A stretch of 64,000 nucleotides of DNA from Micrococcales bacterium (GTDB lineage: Bacteria; Actinomycetota; Actinomycetes; Actinomycetales; Dermatophilaceae). The DNA is taken from the NCBI GenBank assembly GCA_021287075.1, contig JAJTBD010000006.1:62001-126000 (forward strand), written 5' to 3'. Every line of letters begins with the position of its first letter. The stretch's first letter is position 1. The notes below the pieces were generated by a model. That model had not been told where the DNA came from, searched no databases, and saw nothing but the letters and a program-made list of their open reading frames with translations. This document shows positions 44,029 to 53,900 of this stretch, in pieces. The translations under genes and the position numbers were made by a program.

Positions 44029-45183
44029 GTGACCACGCACACCTGGCGCAAGACCAGCACCCGCCTCGCCGACGGCCGCGAGCTGATCTACTACGACGAC
44101 TCCGAGCCCTATGCCAGCGGCGGCGCCACCCGACGTCTCGACGACCCCCGGCCGCTGCCCGACCGGTTCGCCGATGTCGAGGCCGGGGCGGCCGCGCTCG
44201 CGCCGATCATGCGCCGCGACCCGCTGACCGGCGAGTGGATCCCGATGGCCGCCCACCGGATGAACCGCACCTTCCTGCCTCCCGCCGACGCCAACCCGCT
44301 CGCGCCGGCCAGGCCGGGAGCCGACTACTCCGACGGGGAGATCCCCGACACCGACTATGACGTCGTGGTCTTCGAGAACCGCTTCCCGTCGCTGCTGCAC
44401 GTGCCGGGGGTGCCCGACGAGGTGACGCTCGTCGACGGGCAGGACCTGTTCGAGCAGCGGCCGGCGGCGGGCCGCTGCGAGGTGGTCTGCTTCTCGCCCG
44501 ACGCGACCACCTCGCTCAAGGACGTCGGCGAGGGGCGCATGCGCACGATCATCGAGGCGTGGGCCGACCGGACGACCGCCCTGGAGGCGCTCCCACATGT
44601 CGAGCAGGTCTTCTGCTTCGAGAACCGTGGCGAGGAGATCGGCGTGACCCTGCACCACCCCCACGGCCAGATCTATGGCTATCCCTATGTCACCCCTCGC
44701 ACCCAGCAGATGGTCGGGCCCGCGCGCCGGCACCGCGAGGAGACGGGCCGGAGCCTGCTCGATGACATCCGCGCCGCCGAGCTGGCGTCGGGGGAGCGGG
44801 TGGTCGCCGAGAGCGAGCACTGGGTGCTCTTCGTGCCCTTCGCGGCGCGCTGGCCGGTGGAGCTGCACCTCGTGCCGCGGCGGCGGGTGCGCAGCCTGCC
44901 CGAGCTCACCGATGCCGAGCGCGCCGATCTCGCGCCGTTCTATCTGCGGATGCTGGCGGCGGCGGACCGCTTCTTCGCCCGCCCTCTGCCCTATGTCGCC
45001 GGCTGGCACCAGGGCCCGCCCGCGCTGGGGGACCTGCTCGGTCTGCATCTCGAGCTGCTCTCGATCCGACGCTCCCCGGAGAAGCTGAAATACCTCGCCG
45101 GCTCCGAGTCGGGCATGGGCGCCTGGGTCTCCGACACCACCTCGGAGCGGATCGCGGCCCGCATGCGCGAGGTGTGGGCATGA
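44029..45183 (+). CDS. galT: Galactose-1-phosphate uridylyltransferase
   Basis: 384 residues. Active-site histidines lie in LHHPHGQIYGYP near 208-219; FENRFPSLL near 118 and ELHLVPRRRVRSLPEL near 280-295 (second HIT-like half with HLVPR) complete the fold. Exchanges UMP between UDP-glucose and galactose-1-phosphate in the Leloir pathway. It starts with GTG 44029 and overlaps galK by 4 nt, so the two form an operon. Confidence 0.95.
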   Translation: MTTHTWRKTSTRLADGRELIYYDDSEPYASGGATRRLDDPRPLPDRFADVEAGAAALAPIMRRDPLTGEWIPMAAHRMNRTFLPPADANPLAPARPGADYSDGEIPDTDYDVVVFENRFPSLLHVPGVPDEVTLVDGQDLFEQRPAAGRCEVVCFSPDATTSLKDVGEGRMRTIIEAWADRTTALEALPHVEQVFCFENRGEEIGVTLHHPHGQIYGYPYVTPRTQQMVGPARRHREETGRSLLDDIRAAELASGERVVAESEHWVLFVPFAARWPVELHLVPRRRVRSLPELTDAERADLAPFYLRMLAAADRFFARPLPYVAGWHQGPPALGDLLGLHLELLSIRRSPEKLKYLAGSESGMGAWVSDTTSERIAARMREVWA

Positions 45184-46427
45184 GCACCGAGGCGCCGGTC
45201 TGGGGCGAGGCGACCGGCGTCGAGCGCGCATCCCATCTCTTCGCGGACGCCTTCGGCGCCGACCGTGGCCGGGCCCCGCACGTCTTCGCCGCGCCTGGCC
45301 GCGTCAACCTGATCGGCGAGCACACCGACTACAACTCCGGTCTGTGCCTCCCGATGGCCCTGCCGACGCGCACCTATGTTGCGGCGGCACCCCGCGCGGA
45401 CCGGGTCCTGCGGATGGTCTCGGGGCAGGAGGGTGGCGAGGTGGTGGAGATCCCGATCGACGCGATCGGCCTCGCTGGCTCGCCCGGATCGGTCGACGGC
45501 TGGCCTGGGTATGCCGCGGGCGTGCTCTGGGCGCTCGAGCAGGCCGGCCACGGTCCGCTGCCCGGGCTCGACCTGGCCGTCGAGTCGTGCGTCCCGTATG
45601 CCGCCGGGCTGAGCTCGTCGGCGGCCCTGGAGTGCGCCGTGGCCATGGCGGTCGATGAGCTGGCCGGCCTTGGTCTGGCCGGCAGCGAGGAGGGCCGGCG
45701 GCGGCTCGTGCAGGCCTGTGTCCGCGCCGAGAACGACATCGCCGGCGCGGCCACCGGCGGCATGGACCAGACGGCGTCCCTGCTTGCCCGACCCGGTCAC
45801 GCCCTGCTGCTCGACACCCGCGACTGGGGCACCCGGCATGTGCCGGTTGACCTCGAGGCGGCCGGGCTGCGGCTGCTCATCACCGACACGCGGGCCAGTC
45901 ACACCCTCTCCGACGGGCAGTACGGCTCGCGGCGCCAGGAGTGCGAGGAGAGCGTGCGACGGCTCGGGGTGGGATCGCTCCGGGAGGTCGACCCCAGTGC
46001 GCTCGACGAGGCGGAGCGGCGCGTCGGCGACCCCACGCTGGCCAGGCGGGTGCGCCATGTCGTCACCGAGATCGCCCGGGTGACCGACGCCGTGGCCGCG
46101 CTGGGTTCCGCTCAGGCCGGCCGCACCGCTGACGAGGGGTTCCCTGCCCTGGCCCGGCTGATGGACCAGAGCCACGCCTCGATGCGAGACGACTTCGAGA
46201 TCAGCTGCCCCGAGCTCGACCTGTCGGTGGAGGCCGCCCGCAGCTCCGGTGCGATGGGGGCCCGCATGACCGGTGGCGGCTTCGGTGGCTCCAGCATCGC
46301 GCTGGTCCCGGAGGGAGCGCTGACCGAGTGCACCGCACAGATCTCGGCGGCGTTCCGGGACAACGGTTTTGCGGAGCCCGCCTTCCTCGTCGCCACACCC
46401 GCGGGCGCGGCGACCCAGCTCGCGTGA
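45180..46427 (+). CDS. galK: Galactokinase
   Basis: 415 residues. GHMP kinase motifs: APGRVNLIGEHTDYNSGLCLPMAL near 40-63 (galactose-binding), PYAAGLSSSAALECAVA near 138 (ATP-binding), and MTGGGFGGSSIAL near 362. Phosphorylates galactose for GalT. ATG 45180 overlaps the galT stop; an in-frame GTG lies 6 nt upstream but the ATG fits coupling better. Two GTATGCCGC copies occur within 90 bp (45509 and 45596), both read Tyr-Ala. Confidence 0.95.
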   Translation: MSTEAPVWGEATGVERASHLFADAFGADRGRAPHVFAAPGRVNLIGEHTDYNSGLCLPMALPTRTYVAAAPRADRVLRMVSGQEGGEVVEIPIDAIGLAGSPGSVDGWPGYAAGVLWALEQAGHGPLPGLDLAVESCVPYAAGLSSSAALECAVAMAVDELAGLGLAGSEEGRRRLVQACVRAENDIAGAATGGMDQTASLLARPGHALLLDTRDWGTRHVPVDLEAAGLRLLITDTRASHTLSDGQYGSRRQECEESVRRLGVGSLREVDPSALDEAERRVGDPTLARRVRHVVTEIARVTDAVAALGSAQAGRTADEGFPALARLMDQSHASMRDDFEISCPELDLSVEAARSSGAMGARMTGGGFGGSSIALVPEGALTECTAQISAAFRDNGFAEPAFLVATPAGAATQLA

Positions 46428-46445
46428 GCCGGGCGGCCCGGCTGC

Positions 46446-47498
46446 TCAGTAGTCCCGGGCGACGATGTCCCGCGCGGTGAGGTTGCACGAGACCCCGTAG
46501 TCGCGGCTGCGCTCCATCGCCACGAGCTGGCCGTCGAGATAGACCCGGCACTCCATCGTGGGGCGGGGACGCTCGTCATAGGGCGGATTGGCATAGACCG
46601 AGTAGCGATCGGACTCGCCTGTGGTGAAAGGCATCTCGTAGGCATAGGGGAGGGTGACCTCGTCCTGCGACGAGACCACCTGGGAGCTGTTCTTCATCAC
46701 AGAGATGCGGGCCTGGCTCCCGGTGCTGACCACCTCCAGCCGCACCGTCCTGCCCTTCTCGGGCAGGGCTGTTGCCGGGCCACCCAGGGGAGTCGCGCCA
46801 GCGCTGCCCTTGCCGCCCGCGGGCGTGCTCGCGCTGGGAGAGGAGTCGCTCGTCGGTGAGGTGGCCCGCGCGGAGGTGCCGATCGAGTCATCGTGCTCGG
46901 TGAGGTTGCGCATGGCGATGACGAGCGCGGTCAGCAGCAGGCCGAGCGCCAGCACCGCCCCGATGACGCCCGCCACGCAGCCCGGGCGCACCCCTGATCG
47001 CGGAGGCTGGCCGCCGGGCTCCCACGGGCGGGGCGGCTGCTGGCCCTGGCCGGGGATCTGGTGGCCGTTGGCGGGCTGCTGCTGGCCGGACTGCGGTGGG
47101 TAGGGCTGGCCGGGTGCCGCCTGGCGATATCCGGCAGGGTAGGGGGTGCCCTGACCGCCGTAGGGCGCCGATCCGTAGGGGGGTCGTGGGACCGACTGTG
47201 CCCCAGTCGGTTCCGACATCGGCGCTCCGGGCGGCGGGCCCACGGGCGACGGTCCGCTGACGGGCGGCGTCGGCGGGGCTGGCGGCTGCGCCACCGGCTC
47301 ACCGGCCTCCATCGCCGTCGTCGAAGGGGAGGCGAGCAGGTCGGTCGGCGGCTCGGTGGTGTCGTCGAAGGTCGGGTCACCGCCGGGGAGCCCGCCGAGG
47401 TCAAAGCCTTCCAGGCTGGTGTCCGCCGGGCCGGGGTAGTCCTGGCCCGATGCGCCCGCGTCCGGGTCCGGCCGGTCGGTGCTGTTGCTCTCGCTCAC
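46446..47498 (-). CDS. MmpS-like membrane protein with a Pro/Gly-rich cytoplasmic region
   Basis: 350 residues from GTG 47498. The first 180 residues are low-complexity (many Pro-Tyr-Gly-Gln repeats such as PYGSAPYGGQG and QPYPPQSGQQQP), probably cytoplasmic and disordered. One transmembrane helix (about 184-206) leads to a Ser/Thr-rich stretch and a C-terminal 100-residue beta domain (VRLEVVSTGSQARISVM to YGVSCNLTARDIV) with two Cys that may form a disulfide outside the cell, similar to MmpS accessory domains. No MmpL transporter is adjacent. A TTG further upstream (47549) is a less likely start. It converges with galK. Confidence 0.72.
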   Translation of the reverse strand: MSESNSTDRPDPDAGASGQDYPGPADTSLEGFDLGGLPGGDPTFDDTTEPPTDLLASPSTTAMEAGEPVAQPPAPPTPPVSGPSPVGPPPGAPMSEPTGAQSVPRPPYGSAPYGGQGTPYPAGYRQAAPGQPYPPQSGQQQPANGHQIPGQGQQPPRPWEPGGQPPRSGVRPGCVAGVIGAVLALGLLLTALVIAMRNLTEHDDSIGTSARATSPTSDSSPSASTPAGGKGSAGATPLGGPATALPEKGRTVRLEVVSTGSQARISVMKNSSQVVSSQDEVTLPYAYEMPFTTGESDRYSVYANPPYDERPRPTMECRVYLDGQLVAMERSRDYGVSCNLTARDIVARDY

Positions 47499-47625
47499 GT
47501 GCTCACTCGCCCCCTGGTCCTGACGGCCGCGCTGGTCCGCCGTGGCCAATATGGCACACGGCCCTCCGTCCGGATCCCGAGACCGGGTTTCCAGCGGGTA
47601 GCGGACATCACCTAGTCTGCGGACA

Positions 47626-47751
47626 GGTCATGAGTGCCAGCGCCAAGCCCCGGCTCGCTGGCCGGCAACCCTCCTCCGCGGTGGGGTGCCCCGGGTGAAG
47701 ACCTGGCGACGACCCGTCCGGTTCCTCCGGCGGTCGCCGCAAGCGCGGGCC
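47626..47751 (+). ncRNA. SAM-IV riboswitch upstream of metY
   Basis: The sequence follows the actinobacterial SAM-IV pattern closely: GGTCATGAGTGCCAGCG, CCCCGGCTCGCTGGCCGG, CAACCCTCC, GCGGTGGGGTGCCCCGGGT, the closing GAAGACC of P1, and the 3' pseudoknot hairpin ending GCCGCAAGCGCGGGCC. Binds S-adenosylmethionine and turns down the downstream gene. It lies 95 nt before the metY ATG. Confidence 0.95.
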
Positions 47752-47763
47752 AACGAGTGTCCC

Positions 47764-47804
47764 GCACCGCTGTCGGCGGTGCCCATCACCACCTCCGACA
47801 GCGG
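47764..47804 (+). promoter_or_regulatory. Two mutually exclusive hairpins after the metY SAM-IV element
   Basis: GCACCGC (47764-47770) can pair with GCGGTGC (47776-47782), while CCGCTGTCGG (47767-47776) can pair with CCGACAGCGG (47795-47804). The two share bases and cannot form together, as in an expression platform. No U tract follows the larger stem. Confidence 0.5.
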
Positions 47805-47846
47805 TACCCGCACACGGCATACCGACATCGGAAAGGCACCACCCCC

Positions 47847-49169
47847 ATGAGCGAGCAGACCCAGCAGAACTGGGCCTTCGAGACCCGCCAGATCCACGCA
47901 GGGCAGCAGCCCGATCCCTCCACCGGGGCTCGCGCACTGCCGATCTACCAGACCACCTCCTACGTCTTCAACGACGCCGAGCATGCGGCAAACCTGTTCG
48001 GGCTCAAGGAGTTCGGCAATATCTACACGCGGCTGATGAACCCGACCACCGACGCAGTCGAGCAGCGCATCGCCTCGCTCGAGGGCGGCGTGGGCGCACT
48101 GCTCGTCTCCTCCGGCATGGCCGCCGAGACCCTGGCGATCCTCAACATCGCGGAGGCCGGCGACCACGTCGTGGCCAGCCCCGAGCTCTACGGCGGCAGC
48201 TTCAACCTGCTGAAGTACACGCTGCCCAAGCTCGGCATCGAGGTCACCTTCGTGGAGGACCCGCAGGACCTCGAGCAGTGGAAGGCCGCGGTCAGGCCCA
48301 ACACCAAGGTCTTCTTCGGTGAGTCCGTGGCCAACCCCAAGTCGGCCGTCCTCGACATCGCCGGGGTCGCCGAGATCGCCCATGCCGCAGGCGTGCCGCT
48401 CATCATCGACAACACGATCGCAACCCCCTATGTGCTGCGCCCGATCGAGCACGGGGCCGACATCGTCGTCCACTCCGCCACCAAATACCTTGGCGGGCAT
48501 GGCACCTCCATCGCGGGCGTGATCGTCGACAGCGGCAACTTCGACTTCGCCAAGGACCCAGAGCGGTTCCCCAACTACAACCAGCCGGAGGAGAGCTATC
48601 ACGGCCTGCGCTTCGGCCCGGACCTCGGAGTCGGCAGCCCCTTCGGCGCCAACCTGTCCTTCATCCTCAAGGCCCGGGTGCAGCTGCTGCGCGACCTCGG
48701 CTCGTCGGTCTCGCCCTTCAACGCCTTCCTGATCGCCCAGGGCCTGGAGACGCTGAGCCTGCGCATCGACCGGCATCTGGACAACACCCGCAAGGTGGCC
48801 GAGTTCCTCCAGGGCCACGACCAGGTGGAGTTCGTCCGCTGGGCCTCCCTCGAGGGCAACGAGTACCACGAGCTCGCCCAGAGGTACACGCCCAAGGGCG
48901 CCGGCGCGGTCCTGGCCTTCGAGATCAGCGGTGGCGTCGAGGCCGGCAAGAGGTTCGTGGAGAGCCTCGAGCTGCACAGCCACGTGGCCAACATCGGCGA
49001 TGTGCGCAGCCTGGCGATCCACCCGGCGTCGACCACCCACTCCCAGGGCGGTGACGAGGACCGGCTGGCGGCCGGCGTCACGCCCGGCCTGGTGCGGCTC
49101 GCGGTGGGGATCGAGCACATCGACGACATCATCGCCGACCTCGAGAAGGGGTTCGCCGCCGCGCGATGA
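47847..49169 (+). CDS. metY: O-acetylhomoserine sulfhydrylase
   Basis: 440 residues, the usual length for MetY (MetB/MetC-type proteins are nearer 380). Cys/Met PLP enzyme: FETRQIHAGQQPDPSTGARALPIYQTTSYVF at the N-terminus, YTRLMNPTTDAVEQR near 60, and the PLP lysine in HSATKYLGGHG near 213. Converts O-acetylhomoserine plus sulfide to homocysteine. The partner enzyme MetX, which makes the substrate, is encoded at 62384 behind the same riboswitch class. Start ATG 47847 has GGAAAGG 10 nt upstream. Confidence 0.95.
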   Translation: MSEQTQQNWAFETRQIHAGQQPDPSTGARALPIYQTTSYVFNDAEHAANLFGLKEFGNIYTRLMNPTTDAVEQRIASLEGGVGALLVSSGMAAETLAILNIAEAGDHVVASPELYGGSFNLLKYTLPKLGIEVTFVEDPQDLEQWKAAVRPNTKVFFGESVANPKSAVLDIAGVAEIAHAAGVPLIIDNTIATPYVLRPIEHGADIVVHSATKYLGGHGTSIAGVIVDSGNFDFAKDPERFPNYNQPEESYHGLRFGPDLGVGSPFGANLSFILKARVQLLRDLGSSVSPFNAFLIAQGLETLSLRIDRHLDNTRKVAEFLQGHDQVEFVRWASLEGNEYHELAQRYTPKGAGAVLAFEISGGVEAGKRFVESLELHSHVANIGDVRSLAIHPASTTHSQGGDEDRLAAGVTPGLVRLAVGIEHIDDIIADLEKGFAAAR

Positions 49170-49238
49170 GTGCCGGCCCTGACCAGGGCCGCGCAGCGAG
49201 GCTGTGGATGACGCAGATCGCCATGTCCCGGATCCGCC

Positions 49239-49244
49239 TAGGGT
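49239..49244 (+). promoter_or_regulatory. -10 hexamer TAGGGT
   Basis: Six nt before ATG 49251; start of the WXG100-like pair. Confidence 0.5.
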
Positions 49245-49250
49245 CGGGGC

Positions 49251-49541
49251 ATGGCGATCATGCATATCTCGGCCGATGCGGTGGCGGCCCTGGGTGCCGA
49301 GCTCGGCGCGCTGGCCGGCGGACTGCTCGCTGCCCCCGAGGCTGCGGCCGCCGACAGCTGGGCGCTGGGGCATGGGGAGTCCGCAGACGAGCTCGTGGCA
49401 CTGCTCGGCAACTGGCGCCACGAGCGACTGCGTCTCGCCGAGCGGCTCGACTCGCTCGGCCAGGCGGCCCGCTCCGCCGGCGAGGCCTATGTCGAGGTCG
49501 AGAGCGTGCAGACCCGCCGGATGAGCGGGGGAGTCGTGTGA
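49251..49541 (+). CDS. Small helical protein, WXG100/ESX-like candidate
   Basis: 96 residues, the size of WXG100 proteins. Two long amphipathic helices are predicted (about 5-40 and 50-88) separated by GHGES, and a Trp sits at residue 37 in ADSWALG near the turn, with a second in LGNWRHE. The strict WxG triplet is absent (WALG), so membership is tentative. The gene ends by overlapping the next one (GTGTGA). No type VII ATPase or secretion genes are in the window. Confidence 0.6.
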   Translation: MAIMHISADAVAALGAELGALAGGLLAAPEAAAADSWALGHGESADELVALLGNWRHERLRLAERLDSLGQAARSAGEAYVEVESVQTRRMSGGVV

Positions 49542-50965
49542 CCATCCTCGCGCCTATCGAGGGCGACCCCGACGAGGTCCTGCGCCTGGCCGGCGACCTC
49601 GACGCCGCGGGCGAGCACCTCGCCTCCAGCGCACGGGTGCTGGCCTCGCTCGATGTGCATGCGTCCTGGGCCAGCCCCGCCGGAGACGCCTTCGCCCGGC
49701 GCATCGACGGCTGCCCGGGCGTGATGACCATGGCCGCGCGGAGGTATGCCGCGGCCGCGGCAGCGCTGCGCACCTTCGCCGGCGAGCTGCGCGCGTGCCA
49801 GTCCGAGGCGACCCGGGCCTCCCGCGCCCACGAGGTGGCCCGGCTCAACGACGAGCGCATCCAGGGCCTGATCGACGCCCTGCCCGATACAGGCGTCGGA
49901 GTCGAGGTCCCGGCACGGGCGGCCTTGCGCGCCAAGCAGATCGACGAGCAGGCGGCTGTGGCACAGGCGGCGCGGCAGCACACCTCCGCCTGGGCCGACT
50001 ACCGCCGCGCCGACCGCCGATGTGCTCGCGCGCTGGCGGAGTGCAGCCATGACACCCTCACCGACTCCCTGCCCTACCGCTTCCTCCAGGGCCGCATCCG
50101 GCTCGACGAGCGCGTGGCCTCTGCGGCGAGCTGGGTCGGTCGGGCCGGTGCCCGTCAGGCCGCTCTCGCGACGCTCGGCGCCGAGGCCGATGCCGCGACC
50201 TCCCGGCTGATGCTGGCCTGGTTCTATGACGAGGGCAGCGCCACGGAGGCCCTGCGCGGCCCGGCCACCACCGTCCTCCTCGATGGGGCCGGCCTCCTGC
50301 GGATGGCCGGGATGGCCGGAGGCCTGCTGGCCAAGCAGGCCGGTCCCGTCCGCTATCTCTCACCCCGCCAGCGGGCGGTGGAGGGCTGGCGTGACTACGT
50401 CGCCAAGGCATCGTGGAACCCGCACCGGCCCAAGCCGGCCAACCCGCCAGCGGTCCGCCCCCACCCCAGCGGCGTCCCGGTGGCCGGGGTGGTCAGGCCG
50501 GTGGGCGTGAGCGCCGCCACCACGCGCGCCAAGGCGGCGGTGCGTCAGAGCGCCCCGGTGCAGGAGGTCCGCGGCTATCTCGACGACTGGGCCATCGCCA
50601 CCCGCAACGGCCGCGGCAGCCAGGCCCTCATGGCGGCCTCGCTGGGCATCCGGGTCGCCGACTCGGCGACGGGCAAGGCCGCCAAGGCCCAGCGCTATGC
50701 CGACACGGCCCGGGCCTTCGGGGTCGCGCCGGAGTTCCGTCCCGGCCCGGGCACGCCCCCCACGGAGCCGTCCCAGCCGCCGGCTCAGCAGGGTCCCCAG
50801 GCCCCCCGCACGGGTCCCGGCAGCGCCGCACCGCAACGGGACACGGGGCGGGCCGCCACGCGCGGCGCGCGGGGCCAGGGTGCCGGGGAGCAGGAGCCGA
50901 CCTGCGAGCGGCCGGTGCTGCGCGGCATACCCGGTCTGCCTTCGGCGCCGCCCACCTATCCTTGA
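49538..50965 (+). CDS. Large helical protein with WXG-like N-terminus
   Basis: 475 residues from GTG 49538. The first 100 contain ASWASPAGDAFARRIDGCPG, a W-x(5)-G-(D/A)-A-F pattern as in ESX/WXG-type and actinobacterial T7SS-associated proteins, followed by long Ala-rich helices to about 300. After residue 310 the sequence is Pro/Arg-rich and low in predicted structure (RPHPSGVPVAG, TEPSQPPAQQGPQAPRTG). No toxin catalytic motif was found. It is coupled to the small helical protein by a 4 nt overlap. Function unknown; a secreted or cell-surface role is possible. GCGGCATAC at 50932 encodes Gly-Ile-Pro. Confidence 0.65.
   Translation: MTILAPIEGDPDEVLRLAGDLDAAGEHLASSARVLASLDVHASWASPAGDAFARRIDGCPGVMTMAARRYAAAAAALRTFAGELRACQSEATRASRAHEVARLNDERIQGLIDALPDTGVGVEVPARAALRAKQIDEQAAVAQAARQHTSAWADYRRADRRCARALAECSHDTLTDSLPYRFLQGRIRLDERVASAASWVGRAGARQAALATLGAEADAATSRLMLAWFYDEGSATEALRGPATTVLLDGAGLLRMAGMAGGLLAKQAGPVRYLSPRQRAVEGWRDYVAKASWNPHRPKPANPPAVRPHPSGVPVAGVVRPVGVSAATTRAKAAVRQSAPVQEVRGYLDDWAIATRNGRGSQALMAASLGIRVADSATGKAAKAQRYADTARAFGVAPEFRPGPGTPPTEPSQPPAQQGPQAPRTGPGSAAPQRDTGRAATRGARGQGAGEQEPTCERPVLRGIPGLPSAPPTYP
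50957..50962 (+). promoter_or_regulatory. -10 hexamer TATCCT of hrpA
   Basis: Seven nt before ATG 50970, within the last codons of the preceding gene. Confidence 0.5.
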
Positions 50966-50969
50966 CCCC

Positions 50970-53900
50970 ATGTCTGAGCGCCCCGACCGACCCCAGCGCG
51001 AGGGGCGCGGCCCCGATCGCCGTGGGCGCGGGTGTGGTCGCCGACCGGAGCGGCCGGCCGCCCCACGGATGCGCCGCGAGCCCTATGCCGGGTCGCTGAA
51101 CTATCCCGAGACCCTGCCCGTCGTCGGCGCCAAGGACGACATCGCCGCCGCGATCCGCGACCACCAGGTCGTGATCGTGGCCGGTGAGACCGGCTCCGGC
51201 AAGACCACCCAGCTGCCCAAGATCTGCCTCGAGCTGGGCCGGGGCACAAGCGGTCAGATCGGCCACACCCAGCCGCGGCGGATCGCGGCACGCTCGGTCG
51301 CCGAGCGGATCGCCGAGGAGCTCGACGTCGAGCTCGGGGCCGAGGTCGGCTACCAGGTGCGCTTCACCGACAGCTCGGGGGAGGCCACCCGGGTCAAGGT
51401 GATGACCGACGGCATCCTGCTCAACGAGATGCAGCACGACCGCGAGCTGCGCCGCTATGACACGCTCATCATCGACGAGGCCCACGAGCGCTCGCTCAAC
51501 ATCGACTTCATCCTCGGCTATCTGCGCCAGCTCCTTCCGCGCCGGCCCGATCTCAAGGTGATCATCACCTCGGCCACCATCGACCCGCAGCGGTTCGCCG
51601 CCCATTTCGCGGCCGCCGACGGGAGCCCGGCCCCGATCCTCGAGGTCTCCGGTCGCACCTATCCGGTGGAGCTGCGCTATCGCCCGCTGGTCGACCCCGA
51701 CTCCACCGAGGAGGACCGCGACCAGGTCACCGGGATCTGCGATGCCGTCCTCGAGCTGTGGACCGAACCCGACCCCGGAGGCAGCCGCGACATCCTCGTC
51801 TTCCTCTCGGGCGAGCGCGAGATCCGTGACGCCGCAGACGCGCTCACCGGCATGGGCCTGCCCGACACCGAGATCCTCCCGCTCTATGCACGGCTCTCCG
51901 CAGCCGAGCAGCACCGCGTCTTCTCCCGGCACCGCGGCCGCCGCGTCGTGCTGGCGACCAATGTCGCCGAGACCTCTCTGACCGTCCCCGGCATCCGCTA
52001 TGTCATCGACACCGGGACGGCGCGCATCTCCCGATACAGCCAGCGCCTCAAGGTCCAGCGCCTCCCGATCGAGCCCATCTCGCAGGCCAGCGCCAACCAG
52101 CGGGCAGGCCGCTGCGGGCGCGTGGCCGAGGGCATCTGCATCCGCCTCTACTCCGAGGAGGACTACGAGGGGCGACCGGAGTTCACCGACCCCGAGGTGC
52201 AGCGCACCTCGCTCGCCTCGGTCATCCTCCAGATGACCGCCCTCGGGCTCGGCGACATCCAGCGCTTCCCCTTCGTCGACGAGCCCGACCCGCGCCAGAT
52301 CGCCGACGGCGTGCGCCTGCTCGAGGAGCTCCAGGCCTTTGCCGCCGACGAGCAGCCAGCCACCCCGGGTGCCGGCACCGGCGGCGTCGGTGGACCGGGC
52401 GCCGACCCCGTCAGCGGGCCGGGCCCCGGCTCGACGGGCCGTGAGGCGCACCGACGCGGCCACGGGCGCGGCCGTGGCCGTCGGCCGGGCCGCCGCCTGA
52501 CCCCGACCGGGCGCACCCTGGCCCGCCTGCCCCTCGACCCGAGGCTCGGCCGCATGCTCATCGAGGCCGACCGTCACGGCTGCACCCGCGAGGTCCTGGT
52601 CATCGTCGCGGCACTGTCCATGCAGGACCCGCGTGAGCGACCCCAGGACAAGCAGGCCCAGGCCGACCAGGCCCACGCCCGCTTCAAGGACGAGCACTCC
52701 GACTTCGCCACCCTGCTGACCCTCTGGTCCTATCTGCGGCGGCAGCAGAAAGCGTTGTCCGGCAGCGCATTCCGCCGCATGTGCAAGGCCGAGTTCCTCC
52801 ACTATCTGCGGGTGCGCGAGTGGCAGGACCTCCACTCCCAGCTCCGGGCCGCCTGCCGCAGCAACGGCATCGACCCCGACCGAGGCACCGTGCACGGCGA
52901 CGCCGAGCCCGACTGGGACCGCATCCACCAGTCCCTGCTCGCCGGCCTGCTCAGCCATGTCGGGCTGCGCGACGAGCGCACCCGCGACTACCTCGGTGCC
53001 CGGGGCGCCCGCTTCGCCATCCAGCCGGGGTCGGTCCTCTCCCGCAGACAGCCCGACTATGTGATGGCCGCCGAGCTCGTCGAGACCTCGCGCCTGTGGG
53101 CACGCACCAACGCCCGCATCAGCCCCGAGTGGGCGGAGCGGGCTGGCGCCCACGTCGTCAAGCGCTCCTACTCCGAGCCGCGCTGGTCGCGCAGCCAGGG
53201 GGCGGCGCTCGCCACCGAGCGGGTCACCCTCTTCGGTGTGCCGCTGGTGGCCGACCGCCGGGTGCAGTACGGCCGGATCGACCCCGAGACCTCCCGCCAG
53301 CTGTTCATCCAGCACGCCCTCGTGGAGGGCGACTGGGAGACCCGACACGAGTTCTTCGCCGCCAACCGCGCTCTGCTCGAACGGCTCTCGGAACTGGAGT
53401 CCCGTGCCCGGCGGCGTGACCTCGTCGTCGGCGACGACGTCCTCGTCGACTTCTATGACGCGCGCATCCCGCCCGATGTGGTCTCGGCCCGGCACTTCGA
53501 CACCTGGTGGAAGAAGGCCCACCGGGAGCGGCCCGGACTCCTGACCTTCACCGAGGACCTGCTCACCCGCGACGAGGCCGAGGGCGTCTCGGCCAGCGAC
53601 TACCCCCACGAGTGGGTCCAGCAGGGCATCACCCTGCCGGTGACCTACCAGTTCGAGCCCGGCACCGCCGCCGACGGCGCCACCGTGCACATCCCGCTCG
53701 CGGTGCTCAACCAGATCACCGACGCCGGCTTCGACTGGCAGGTCCCGGGCCTGCGCGGCGACCTCGCGGTCGCGCTGCTCCGGTCCCTGCCCAAGACCAC
53801 ACGCCGCCACTTCGTGCCGACGCCGGACCACGCCTATGCCGCCCTGGCCGAGGCCCACCCGGGGGATGACCGTCGCCTCACCGAGGAGCTGTCGCGGGTG

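Noticed and set aside
49166..49537. N-terminal extension of the 475-residue helical protein upstream of 49538
   Set aside because: It overlaps the coupled 96-residue gene in another frame and encodes only Arg/Gly-rich shadow sequence.
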